From the NCBI GenBank assembly GCA_029204045.2, contig CM055072.1:4362345-4426344 (forward strand): DNA of 64,000 nucleotides. Reading direction: 5' to 3'. The translations under genes and the position numbers were made by a program. The notes beneath the pieces were generated by a model that was not told the DNA's origin, did not search any database, and saw nothing but the letters and a program-made list of their open reading frames with translations. The DNA is from Tillandsia leiboldiana (Eukaryota; Streptophyta; Magnoliopsida; Poales; Bromeliaceae). Shown one piece after another: positions 22,319-33,426 of the stretch (positions within the stretch are counted from its first letter, which is position 1; each line of letters starts with the position of its first letter).

Positions 22319-22416
22319 GAGACAACGGACACTAGTAATAATAACTGGGCTTAAGCATTTTGGGCTGATGGTTTGGACCCAACGAATTATTATTGCTAGT
22401 GGGTCGGGTCGTTATA

Positions 22417-23717
22417 CTAATTGATCGGTCTCGTCAAGTTGAACGAGGTGGCGACGTCTGTTTTTGCATTCGGCGGGCCAAAACCATCGAAAAACATGAA
22501 ATACACTATTTTTATAGTGTATAATTACAAAAAAGGTCCATATTTTATGCGCCAAATAACGTGAGATCTCACGTGGAAGGGCCTCTATGCGTATTTCACT
22601 TGCCGGCAAGGACCTAATTAAAAATACCAAACAAATAACGACTTAAATGCATCTTTTTCATGCAAAAAAAATAGAGCCCTAAACCCTAGCCACACGAGTC
22701 CCTTAGCCTCTACAGCCACCAACATCTTTTCCCCTCTTCTCTACATCTTCCTTGAGCTCTGCCACAGCCGGCCATCGCCTGTCCTCGCCGGAAAAGGAGA
22801 AGAAAGTCACACCTTTTCATGGATCTCGGGTTTGGAGGGATGGGGAAGCACAAAACTCTGTCGCACTGCTCCCAGACATCCCTGTGACCTTCTTCATCAC
22901 CAGTGGGTCATTCCTATGCAGCCTGGCCATCAGGCGCCGCCGCACGACGCTAGAAAACCCTAGATTTTTCTTCTTCTTCTCGGATAAGAGGTAAGCCTCC
23001 CTACTCTTCTTCTCACCTCCTGGGGATTTCTCCTGTGCAGCCTCGATGGCGGAAAGGTTGTGGTCTGCTAGTGGGAACAAGAGGCTCGCTGGAACCCTAG
23101 ATCTGATCACTATGATCGTGCGCCGCCTCCGACGCCTCCGCGGGCAATCTAAGGTGTTTGTCACCTTCTGCTGGACCGTGAGGCCTCCCCACCAAGTTCC
23201 AAGCCCCCTCGATTGGACGCGGCATGGGAAAAGAAAACCCTAGTTTTTTGTTCTTGTTCTTGGTCGAGCTTGGTCGTGTGCCGCCACCACCGCTTCCCAC
23301 TGCCGATAAGCCACCCAGCTAGCTTCCTCTCGTCAAGAGCAATCATCCAGCACCCTTGGTTGCACCCCATGGCTGCAGGAACACCAACTTCTCCATCCTT
23401 GCTCTTGGTACTACCGCAAGCCACTTTTTCGACCATCCACCGCCCTAGGCTATCGATCTCTAGACCGCGAGCTTGAGCATCAGCATTATGATCACCACAG
23501 CACCAGTTGTTCATTCACGTACACCAGCGGAGTAGCTACCCGTGGTGGTGTTCTTTACCGGTAGAGTGGTTCTTTTGACCCATGAGCCCTAGATAACACC
23601 GAGTAGGTGAAGGGTTACATATCAGCGAGATAGGTGCCAGATAGTGGCATTAGCCTAAGGTCCTTGTGATCAATATTGGCTTTGATTGGGTAATCTGATT
23701 CCAGCATTGATGCATAG
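22417..23717 (+). other. Left part of LTR or element I, host of H
   Basis: This flank of H was once continuous with 60480 onward (TSD CATAG). It has CT-rich stretches with scattered frames of up to about 117 codons but no recognisable protein family. Bases about 23455-23580 resemble 37127-37258 inside element A. The left border of I is not resolved. It could be leader or LTR of an element of the K/I family. Confidence 0.4.
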
Positions 23718-26700
23718 TGTTGAGACCAGAATTTTCGCCACTCAAGGGTGTGACACGTGGCGACAATCGTCGGCTAAAGACATTAGCCGATGGAAGAATG
23801 GGTCAACTGAAGAAGGGTCCGCGTCTCGATCCGGACCAGTCTTGGTCGCGTGAGAACGTAGCACACGATACATACCATCGGCTGAAGGCATCAACCGATA
23901 GGAGGAGCAGCTGACAAGAAGATTATCGCCTTATCCAAGAGCAATTTCGGCCAAAGAGGGATATCAAACCGCCTCGGTCAAACGATGAAGAAGGCGGAGT
24001 CAGAGTCAACCTTCGGTTGACCAAGCCGAAGAAAGAAAGACTCTGAAAGGAAGGAGTGCGAGATTGGGATGCAAATCTCGCAAGTGACTCCGAAACGACA
24101 AGCGACATCCAGCATTGGAAAGCGTCGAAGATCACGCGCCGGGGCGCTAATAAGTGAATGAACCTGGACAAAAGAACGACAAAGAACGACTATTATCCTA
24201 TTTGAGAAAGTTTCGACTCGAAAGGAAGTAGTCGAGGATTTCACGGTGACTTCCCCCAAATCCCGCCGATATTTCAAATCGGCTCTTGTAAACGTGGTTC
24301 GAGAGTGTATATGTCACGCCCTGGGGTCGAAACTGCGACCCGGGCCCGCCAACAGATCCGCCGCCCATATGGGAAGCCCCGTATAGACGAAGCGTCTAAC
24401 CTGCAAAAAGAAGGATACTATAGCTATACAGATATCAGAGCTGAAAAGTAAACTACTGAAATAAGAAATAATACAACTGTCAAATAGTACAAGTCTGAAC
24501 CTCACTACAATAGTCTCTCAAAATAAAACTCTCAAAAGTAACTAACTACTAAAATCCAGCAGACTATACTACTAAGCCCCAAAAAGGGTACCGCTATACT
24601 CTAAGGACGGGTAGGGAACTAGCTCGCGACTCCCTCACCTCGATCAGCAATAAAGGATCAGCAACTGGAGCAGCAGGAACTGGAGAAACGGTCCTTGGGG
24701 AAAGACACCACAGCGGGTGTGAGAACTACATCCCACAGTAGTTCTCAGTGGGTATCGCTACCAAGCCCGACGGTCTGCCCACTAAGTCTACTAGAGGCAT
24801 AAGATAATAGAAAACTGTAATAATGAAAAGATAAGCTGGAAAGAGTCTACAGCTATCATGCCTTTATCTACAATGCTCAAAGGGTGATACAGATGAAAAT
24901 AATGCATTTACTAGCTCTCAAAAATACAGTCACCTAATCTACACTGACTGTCACATAGGGTCCAGTCAAACCTGCGCCTACCTACGGCCGTTACATCCAA
25001 GGAGGACCGGACTTACGTAGGGCGTCCGTGATTGCCAAAACTGGCCCAGCCAGAGGGACTGCGTCGACAAGTCGCGATAGCAAAGTAACAGGCCCAACTC
25101 CTCTCGAGTAGGAAAGTTTACAATAAAAATATGACATTTATTACTGAAAACCATTTTTCACTCAACCCACACGGGGTGAGGACTAAAAGTAGTTCCTTTT
25201 TGAAAAACCATCTTGATTTGAGGAAAACCCATTTTTAATAATTTTTAGTTCTTTTAGAAAAAACAGTTGGAAAACAAGCTTTTATACCCAAACCCCGAAG
25301 GGCTAATGCCTTCGTCCAATCAGACAAGAACAGACTCCGGCGACCCTTCGATATTTGGAAGAAAACATTGGTTGACTAAAATCATGTGTGTGTCCATAAA
25401 TGTTCTGGGTTCAAGGTCCTGCTATCAATGGTATACTATTGCCACTAACACAGTGGCAACATATAAAACCGAGAAACACGACATCCCGGGACCACCGTTC
25501 ACCCAACGGCTCCCGCCACAGATATAATACCAGCTACATCTACCAGACTCCACTCTTCCCCCAAGCACGAGTGTAACATGCATCCCACACTAAGAGAAAT
25601 CCCGATCACTCGACCCACTACCCAGGCGAGGATAACACTATGTCCAGGAATAGAATGAGAAGTGTGGATGTCTAAAGCATAAATAAACCTAGCCCAAGTG
25701 AGGGTTTTCTACTAGTCTGGTTACACATGTAACATATGACAGGGTGCTAGGTCAAGTTCCAAAAGTAGCATTTAGTTTAACTAAAGCAAGATCAGGGAAC
25801 ATTAACCAACATGATTTCAATAACAACACAGGAAAGACAGCATCTCTCTAACATGCATTCCAACATATCTCACAATCATGCATGCTTTCTATACAACAGA
25901 ATTAATAAACCGTCCGCCGGTTTTGGAGACGAAGCAACCCACATGAAGCGCGCGTCAATCCAAGATCCAAAAAGGCTGAAACTAAACGGGGACAAATCCT
26001 CGAATTCCCACGATTCCAACAGGTCCAAAAATCACCCAAAAACACCTCCTGGGTACAAAGACATAGTCCAACCATTGCGATCAACACAAAATTCTAAGTT
26101 TACAAACTGCTGAAAAATCAGTCCTGAAAATGCTTAAATACCACCTACGAGATAATCTCCAAAAATTCCAATAAAAATACGACGGCGATCCTCACGAAGA
26201 GTAGATGTCGATCGAGTCCTTACATGTTGAAATACGATACCCGAGTGCAGAGATAAAAATCCGACAAACCTCCGCTGTCCAGAAAAACCACCAGCAGGAA
26301 AAGGGTTAAAAGATGCCTCGAAAACTGTGTGAAGAACTCAAAATGAAACCAGGTGATCCACACAGAAATCGAAGGCCTACCTCTCGTGAAATCGATGCCA
26401 TAGAAATTATTCAAAAATTCCGTCGGAGTAGCTCTGTGGACCTCGTGGACTGAAACGCGACGAAAATGGGCCACCGAAGAAGAAACGTCGCACTGCGCCG
26501 AATCGCCGAAGCCGTCGATGTTGTGCCCTCCAAAAATTCCGAAACTCCCTCGAGAGATGCAGCATAAGATGAGGAAGAAAGTTCCCTGAGGGCTCAGTCG
26601 CAGAGGAGCTCGGGAAAAGCCCAAAAAATCCAAGGTGAAAGGCTATTTATAGCCCAAGCCCACCAAAAGAAGGGTTCGGATTCGGGCGCCGGATTCGGGC

Positions 26701-27855
26701 GCCCGAATCCAGCCCAAGCCCAACACTATGAGCGCCCGAAACCTTCTCGGCGTGCCACATCACCCGCTCCGCGCCCCGCGCGCCCGGCGCACGCTCGCCC
26801 GCCAATCGCGGCGCGCCGCGTGGCGACGCGATCCACGACGGGAACCGTAGGCCGTGGTTCACGGCGGCCCAGCCGGGTCGCTGCGCCCGCCAATGAGCGG
26901 GCGACACGTGGCCTGGCGGGGTCCAAGGTACGCCGCGCTCGGCGTGCTGTCGTGCGTGCGTTGACCGCCCAATCAGCGCGCGACACGGGGCACGCCCGCC
27001 GTTGGCTGGTCTCGGTGCACGCCAAAACCCGTGGACCGCCCTGCCCGCCGCCGTGCACGCGCCTGCCCGTGCCATCGTCGCCGCGCTCCGCCGCTGCCCG
27101 TCTCCGCCGGCGCTGCCCTGGCCTGCCGGAATAGTAAACCATGCCTCGAAATCCGTATTTTGGCATCCGGGCTTCGAAAAATACAAGTAGTCCATTTTCA
27201 TCGTTTTCACGCGCTTAGTCCAAATCCGATGTCCGTTTTGCCAAATTCCACTTCTAAAATTTGTCGAAACCATCCGGACAGGTATTCTTAATCCAAATTT
27301 CGCGCTGGGTCCAAATCTGAAGTCCGATTTGCGCGCAACCAACTCCAACACAGATCATAGGCCTCCAGAAGCCACAATTCACACTGCAAAAGCTCTGCGG
27401 AGATCCGGGTCATCACAGTATAAACACCCGAACCATTGAAGAAATAAGGGTCCTGCAACCTTATAAGCTATGACCATCCCCCTACTTTTTCATATCTTTT
27501 ATATATGCATTTATCGTATTTTCTAGAAGTAGGCTTATTTGTAATTTCTATCCCTCTTCTTCTTGTATCCCCTTTCTTATCAATACAAAGTCTTAATCGG
27601 CTCCTTAGCCGTGTCAAATCAATGTCTCTACTTTTTGGTTCTGCTATTCTAGGCTGGACTCAGTCTCTCTCTATCTCTATATCCCGATTCGGCTAATCTA
27701 AGCCGGACGATCGTGAGAACTATTTGAGAAGAACCCAGCCGAGCAGATCCCTCCTCGGCCCGATCGCTTGATCCATTGGCACGCGGCGCATCACATTTCA
27801 GAAGGTCAATCAACCCCCCGGGGCCGACCGATGATCGACATTTTCGGCCCCAACA
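23718..27855 (+). repeat. 5' LTR of H (split by solo LTR E)
   Basis: The two parts, 23718-24311 and 27423-27855, together match the 3' LTR at 59454-60479. An ABRE-like G-box (ACACGTGGC, 23753-23761) lies 35 bp from the start. Confidence 0.9.
24312..27417 (-). mobile_element. Element E: solo Tekay-type gypsy LTR
   Basis: The 3.1-kb LTR runs from TGTCACGCCCTGGGG to GGGTCATCACA and is flanked by GTATA at 24307-24311 and 27418-27422. Its start is close to the reverse complement of the end of element A's LTR, so it is a related or the same family. It keeps the conserved LTR stem-loop (24721-24746, GAGAACTAC / GTAGTTCTC, perfect 9 bp) and the U5 hairpin region (about 24363-24392, one mismatch). 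CG-rich sequence with G-boxes fills 26740-27130. It has no interior or second LTR. Confidence 0.9.
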
Positions 27856-27862
27856 ACTTTAG

Positions 27863-27880
27863 TGGCACGCCCGGTGGGAC
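27863..27880 (+). promoter_or_regulatory. Primer-binding site of H
   Basis: TGGCACGCCCGGTGGGAC begins seven bases after the LTR end. A TGG start and this position are standard for a PBS, but it does not match initiator Met-tRNA. I cannot say which tRNA it pairs with. Confidence 0.6.
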
Positions 27881-27912
27881 ACTCAGGTAATTCCTAACTC
27901 TCCTGCCGAAAA

Positions 27913-29096
27913 ATGTCCGTGAATAGTGGTATCTGTGGACGGTCGGTTCAAAAGGAGCCGAGCCTAGCATAGGGGTTTTGGCAAATGACCCGAGCGCTGG
28001 ATTCCTTTGAGAGGGTGCAATTGTGTCATGAAAAAAACATCCAGATAGGCTGCCGGTCCGGGCCATTTTTTGCCCAAAATAAGCCATACAGTGGAGGGTT
28101 TGCCTCCACAGCACCCCAGCAATTGCCGATGCAATCGATCTCGATGGCACCTGCAATGCCAACAGTGCAAATCTACGGAGTTGCACCACTAGCGGCGACT
28201 TATCAAGTGGCGCAGCCGCTGGGGGCAGTACAACTGTAGACGACCCCGTACCAAGCGGGGACATGGCCGATGGGGCAAAACATTGGCCATCGTTAAGAGA
28301 TCTTTTGGAGGATTCCTCTGCCTCCCCCACAGTCGTGTGTCCAGCCTCAGGTTCGGAGCAGGGTCGACAGACAGGTCCCTCCATAGGGACCATCTGGCCT
28401 TTATGGGTCACCACCTCCACCAGCTCAATCGAGGACCCCGGTGACCCAGGTCGGACTCGCCGAAATGGCTGGGGGCAGGTACATCGGACAGGTCCTTCCG
28501 CAAGGATTGCCTCAACTTCAAGCCGGCCCTTACGGGCCGCCACTTTTGCTAGCACAACCGGCGACCCCGTTATCTCAAGCCAGGCACGCCGAAATCACCG
28601 GGGGCAGGAACGTCGGGCTGGTCTTTCCACAAGGACCACCCCAGAATCAGGCTGGTCATTATGGGCCGCCACCTCCACCAGTACAGCCGGCGGCTCTGAT
28701 ACCTCAAACCGGGCTTGCCGAAATGGCCGGGGGCAGGAACGACATGCAGGTTCCTCCACAGGGACCGCCTCAAAATCAGGCTGGCCAATCTGGGCCACTA
28801 CCTCCACCGGCGCAACCGGCGACTCCATCACCTTCTGCGAGGCTGGCCGAAGTACTAGCCCCAGTGGATGATGCCATTCACAACACTGCTTGCCCGGGGA
28901 CCAAGCCAGCAAGGCTACCGGTACAAAGGTCTCTGGACCTCACGTAAGTGAACATGGTCGGCCCAAAAGGAAAGGAGCTGATCTAGGGGCCCGAGTCCCT
29001 AGCGAAGCAGAAATCGGCTCGAGGCATTTTTCGACTCTACATCCGCCACAAGGTCGAAATGATGGAGGAAGATTGGGATGTCCTCCTCACCAACAT
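27913..29096 (+). pseudogene. Gag-like Pro/Gln-rich region of H, 5' half
   Basis: From an ATG at 27913 the frame runs as a Pro/Gln/Gly-rich polypeptide broken by a few stops. A 168-codon frame at 28441-28947 contains three to four copies of a roughly 35-40 residue module around (A/Q)GPPQNQAG.YGPP. The region ends at E..WDVLLTN, where element A is inserted; the frame resumes beyond A as PVEKKRW. No zinc knuckle, protease or RT is seen. Its position right after the PBS suggests a gag-like structural protein; that role is inference. A 249-codon frame on the opposite strand is a shadow. Confidence 0.5.
28430..28850 (+). repeat. About 120-bp coding repeats in H, four copies
   Basis: The block from GCCGAAAT(G/C)(G/A)C(T/C)GGGGGCAGG through CCGCCACC occurs about every 120 bp, starting near 28459, 28588, 28717 and a partial fourth. 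Copies differ by base changes but keep the reading frame. Confidence 0.7.
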
Positions 29097-30301
29097 TGTG
29101 AGGACCCGAATCCCCACTTAAGAGATTACTGTCGGATTAGTGGCCTTTGGGAGTGTTTGTGCGCGTGTCGGGCCCAAGAATTAGATTTGTGGTGCAAATT
29201 GGGATTTAGTTTGCATCACTGGAGGCCTGCGTGGTGTGTCGGTGGTGTTTGTGCGCAATTTGGACACAAGTGTTGGATTTTGGGCTTAAAAAGAGATCCC
29301 GTGGAAAATTGGAGGACCCGTCGAGTGTTTAGAAGTGATTTCGCGCGACGCGGATGTCAAATTTGGACTCCAGGCGAAGTTTGGATAAAAGATCACCTCT
29401 CCGGTTGCCTTCGAGAATTTTTAGAGTTAGAATTTGGCAAATCGGACTTCAGAATTGGACCCGGCGAGGAAATCGGATCAAGTGGGCTATCCGGGGGCAT
29501 TCGGCAAAATTTCGGATGAGAATTTGGAGGAACGGACATCGTTTTTGGATTCAGCACACGAAATCGTTGGGAATGGACTATTTACTTGCTTTTTCCGAAG
29601 CCCGGAAGGCATGCGCGTTTTTCAAAGCGACGCGGCATGAGATTCGAGGTGTGACGCAGCACGAATCCCGAGGGCGTACGGCACGGGATGGCGCGGCAGG
29701 CAGGCGCGCTTGGGAAGCGCGCCTGCGGCGTGGGGCGCACGCGGGGGGCCGCCACGTGGCGGGCCCCCACTGGCGCCCGCTCGGGCGCGCAGGGGCACGC
29801 GCCCGTGTGGCGGGCCCGTGTCCCGCGCCTGCGCGGGCGCGGTGTCACGCGCCCGTGTGGCACACGGGCTGCGCGCCCGCGTGGCGCTCAGGGGCGCGGC
29901 CACGTGGCGCGGCGCGCGGTCGCCTGCACCTGGTGCACCGCTTTTGTGCCGTGGACCGGCGGCTGGAGGGCCTGGATTGGCCGGTGCACCGTGGACCGTC
30001 CCCCTTTCCCCTCCTCTTCTTCTTCTCTTGTTTCTCCCCCGCACGCCATTTTCTTCCCTTCTTTTCCTTTCTTCTTCAACCGTGGGAGAGGGAGAGTGAG
30101 GGAGGAGATGGTGGGAAGTGCGGCGTGGCGTCGTGGGCCTCGTGGAGCGCGCGGGTTTTCCAACGGGGCGGTTGGGCGGCGCGGCGCAGTCGGGTAGGTC
30201 CCGCACTTGTTTTTACGGTGTTCTTTGGCACAGTTTTGGGGCATTCTTTTGGAATGTGAATTAACCCCTTGTTCTTATCTGTGTTAGGGACCATATTTTT
30301 T

Positions 30302-30660
30302 TTACTGCTCCGTTTTGCGTGCGGACCCCGACGCCGTGCTCCGTTTTGCGTGCGGACTCCGGCGGCGTGCATCGTTTTGCGTGCGGACTCCGGCGGCGTG
30401 CTCCGTTTTGCGTGCGGACTCCGGCGGCATGCTCCGTTTTGCGTGCGGACTCCGTTTTGCGCGTAGGTTTCGGCACCGTGCTTCGTTTTGCGTGCGGACT
30501 CCGGCGGCGTGCACCGTTTTGCGTGCGGACTCCGCTTTGCGCGCGGGTTTCGGCACCGTGCTTCGTTTTGCGTGCGGACTCCGTTTTGCGCTCAGGTTTC
30601 GGCATCGTGCTCCGTTTTGCGTGCGGACTCTGGCAGCTGGCATCGTTTTGCGTGCAGATC
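30302..30660 (+). repeat. Minisatellite in 5' LTR of A
   Basis: About a dozen units built on CCGTTTTGCGTGCGGACTCC alternate with spacers such as GGCGGCGTG or GCGCGGGTTTCGGCACCGTG, giving periods near 30 and 50 bp. The order of unit types differs from the 3' LTR counterpart. Confidence 0.9.
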
Positions 30661-31916
30661 GCGTGGAGGCCAATTGCAAGTGTCTACGAGCAATTGGTGG
30701 CAAATCGAGGTGGGTGGCCTTATCTCCAAGTTTTATGGACTGTACAGTAATTCTACTGATGTAGGAGTATGCATGATAGTTTATTTTCTTGTGTAGCATG
30801 CTAGATTGTAGGGATTGTTATTCCTTTTATCATCTGTTAATATAATTATCTTGGAACTTGACCTAGCACCCCCGTCATATGTTGCATGTGTAACCAGACC
30901 AGTAGAAAACCCTCACTTGGGCTAGGGTTATTTATGTTTAGACACCCACACTGTTTTCTATTCCTGGACATAGAGTTATCCTCGCCCGGGTAGTGGGCCG
31001 AGAGGTCGGGAGTTTCTTTTAGTGTGGGATGCATTTGCACTCGTGCTTGGGAGCAGAGTGGAGTCTGGTAGTTGTAGTGGGTCGCTTATCTGTGTCGTGA
31101 GCCGTTTGGGTAAACGGTAGTCCCGGGAGGTCTTGTTTCCCTGTTGTGCTGTCGTGGGAGGGAGCCGTTGAGCAGACGGTAGTCCCGGGTCGTCGAGTAT
31201 CTTCCGGTCAGTGTTGTTGGGAACCGTCGGGGTTGACGGTGGTCCCAGGTCGTTGAGTGCTTTTCGACCAGTATTGTTAGCCTGAATTGTGGGTCGTTCC
31301 TGGCTGTGGAGTACCTCCAGCCAGTGTGCTTTGTGCTGCGAGCTGTTGGAGAGGCTAGTGTCTCGTGTTTTGTGTGAGCTGATTAGCTGAGTCGTCGAGA
31401 GTGCTCCGACTGTTGTGCGAGATATTTGGGGATCTTGAGTCCTACCGTTCTGAGAGTGAGCGTGGATTTTGACTATAGCCTGCATATGCCAATATTTGAT
31501 ACTCTATGCCGCGCCGTTTTCCTCAGTTGGAGTCGCACCCCTTGAGATGCCGCTGTGGATACGATGGTTGGCCTGTTGAGGCAGTTTTCCGCAGTGGATG
31601 CAACGATGGGCCTGTTGAGGCAGTTTTGCGCGAGGGGTGAGTTAGTCGGACAGGAAGCCCCACGTAGATCCCGTCCTCATGTGGATGTGTGGTAGTGGGC
31701 AGGTGCGCTCCTAGTCGACAGGCGCAGGCTTGACTGGACCCTATGAGGCAGTCAGTTCGATTGGGTCGATTGAGCACCTTGGGTGCGAGTGGTCATGTTT
31801 ACTTTCATCTGTTCCACTTTTTGAGCATCTAGATAGAGGCATGGTAGCTGTAGAGTAGCTCCAGCTTTTCTTGTTCAGATTTTATTGCACTGTTATCTTT
31901 TGCCTCTAGTAGACTT

Positions 31917-31979
31917 AGTGGGCAGACCGTTGGGCTTGTTGACGGCACCCACTGAGAACTACTGTGGGAAGTAGTTCTC
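31917..31979 (+). ncRNA. Conserved stem-loop pair in LTR of A
   Basis: The first stem pairs AGTGGG (31917-31922) with CCCACT (31948-31953), with an inner CCGT/ACGG. The second pairs GAGAACTAC (31954-31962) with GTAGTTCTC (31971-31979). Flanking strings CCTCTAGTAGACTT and CACACCC are shared with B, D, E and F. Stem sequences vary between families while pairing is kept. It is probably part of the element RNA; function unknown. The second copy of A is at 55659-55721. Confidence 0.6.
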
Positions 31980-32448
31980 ACACCCGTCGTGGTGTCTTTT
32001 TCCCCAGGGACTTCTACTCCTGTTCCTGTGCTCCGGTTGCTGATCCTTCTGACCGGTTTCGAGGGAGTCGCGAGCTAGTTCCCTACCCGTCGTTGGAGTG
32101 TAGCGGTACCCCCCCTTCAGAGGAGAGCTTCAGTTGATTAGTTTGCTTCTTTTTCCTCTGTTGAGAGACCTTTGTTGTGAGGTATAGAGTTGTACTTTAT
32201 TTTACAGTTTGAGAGACTGATGTAGTGAGGATATTTGTATTGAGAGCTTGTACACTAATGTTTTTATTGGAGATATCTCCCTTTTTGGGTTTTTGTATCA
32301 GAGGACTTTTTATATGATCGAATTTGGGAGATGGATATTGTATCTATTTTCAGTTGTACAGTGTTTGGATTTCAGTTTTTAGTAGTTTACTTTTAGCTCT
32401 GATATCTGTATACTGTAGTTGATTCTTTTTGCAGGTTAGTCGCTTCGT

Positions 32449-32469
32449 CTATACGGGGTTTCCGTATGG
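32449..32469 (+). ncRNA. U5 hairpin of A
   Basis: CTATACGG pairs with CCGTATGG around a 5-nt loop, preceded by GCTTCGT and followed by CGGCGGATCTGTTGGCG. Equivalent hairpins with different stems lie at the same place in B, D, E, F and remnant M. Confidence 0.6.
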
Positions 32470-32530
32470 GCGGCGGATCTGTTGGCGAGCCCGGGTCGCA
32501 GTTTCGACGCCGGGGCGTGACAGATTATAG

Positions 32531-32543
32531 TGGTATCAGACCC
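32531..32543 (+). promoter_or_regulatory. Primer-binding site of A
   Basis: TGGTATCAGACCC lies eight bases (GATTATAG) after the LTR. It is one base off the initiator Met-tRNA site TGGTATCAGAGCC seen in D. Confidence 0.85.
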
Positions 32544-32700
32544 TAGGTTGTAGGTCATGGTGGACTTAGAAACCCTAGGCTTGTGGTTGGACATTAGGAT
32601 GACTACGTGAGAGTCGTGACTTATAGCGAGAGTCTTGATTGAGTTTTGTACCTCCCCCAAGAGACGGGATGAGTGATTGGCATGTTTACTTTCCCAAGCT

Positions 32701-32726
32701 ATTATGTTGGCTGCAGACAACATAAT
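32701..32726 (+). ncRNA. Leader hairpin of A, dimerisation-like
   Basis: ATTATGTTG / CAACATAAT is a perfect 9-bp stem with loop GCTGCAGA, 178 nt past the LTR. It is identical to the hairpin of D. In B the ninth pair is C-G instead of A-T and the stem extends two more pairs. Confidence 0.65.
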
Positions 32727-32954
32727 GCTATGGAATGGATGACATGTCTTAGACTTTCGCTGGATTGGGTCGTATGGTTGTTGTGTCCTGACGTTTGTTA
32801 TTGTGCAGTGGACTATGATACTCCTGAGACGTCGTGTTGTGAAAAGGACACACCCCGTACCTGATGAGTACCCGAGCAGCGGGAGGCAGAGCTATCAGAG
32901 CAGAGCGAGACCCAGGAGTTATGGACCCAAATGGCACCGATGTCGGAGGGTGTC

Positions 32955-33426
32955 TGTAACGACCCGGCCCACTAGCAATAATAACTCGTTGGGCACAAAT
33001 CACAGCCCAAAATGCTTAAGCCCAGTTATTATTACTAGTGTCCAAGTCTCATATAAACCCAATCACAAATCCATCCACATCCGATGTGGGACTATTGGGG
33101 GCGTCACAGACTCCCCCGTTTAGGCCTGACGTCCTCGTCAGCCCAAACACACACACAGCAGCCCAAGATCACCAGGCGATGTGAGACTCATCTCGCTAGC
33201 CCTGTCATCTAGACCCAGGCTCAGCCGAGACTCGCCGCACACTTCCGGCTGGTTATTGGCTCTGATACCAAATGTAACGACCCGGCCCACTAGCAATAAT
33301 AACTCGTTGGGCACAAATCACAGCCCAAAATGCTTAAGCCCAGTTATTATTACTAGTGTCCAAGTCTCATATAAACTCAATCACAAATCCATCCACATCC
33401 GATGTGGGACTATTGGGGGCGTCACA
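32955..33426 (-). mobile_element. TRIM unit 1 of C (LTR-interior-LTR)
   Basis: Two 154-bp LTRs flank a non-coding interior. On the sense strand the interior begins TTTGGTATCAGAGCC (PBS) and ends AAACGGGGGAGTC (purine tract). Its middle contains TCTCGGCTGAGCCTGGGTCTAGATGACAGGG-like sequence shared with T. Confidence 0.9.

Larger units (their letters stand above)
21953..22416 (+). mobile_element. Element T: TRIM with USE-bearing LTRs
   Basis: The left LTR (about 21953-22099, first bases eroded) and right LTR (22262-22416) are near-identical and begin TGTGACACCCCAATAGTCC (right copy). The PBS TCGGTATCAGAGC follows the left LTR, and a purine tract GGAGGGAGTC precedes the right LTR. The roughly 160-bp interior has no coding capacity. 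Both LTRs end GGTCGTTATA rather than TTACA. The LTR is the same family as the four LTRs of composite C. The interior is homologous to that of the 5S TRIM S. Confidence 0.85.
29097..32522 (+). repeat. 5' LTR of A
   Basis: It runs TGTGAGGACCCG to GGGGCGTGACA. In order it shows a GC-rich stretch with G-boxes (GCCACGTGGC near 29752 and 29898), a CT-rich stretch (29998-30080), a minisatellite (30302-30660), a conserved stem-loop pair (31917-31979) and a U5 hairpin (32449-32469). Many open frames in the GC-rich and minisatellite parts are compositional. Confidence 0.95.

Noticed and set aside
22752..23514. Possible host gene with several 60-117 codon frames on both strands
   Set aside because: There is no recognised domain, frames overlap on both strands, and the stretch lies within the remnant hosting H. 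A real first exon cannot be excluded but is not supported.
27806..28555. 249-codon frame on the minus strand
   Set aside because: It is antisense to the 5' LTR end, PBS and gag-like region of H and shows no known domain.
29582..30800. Frames up to 301 codons and repetitive CVRTPAAC-type peptides
   Set aside because: They arise from the GC-rich part and minisatellite of the LTR of A and recur in the 3' LTR with changed frames.
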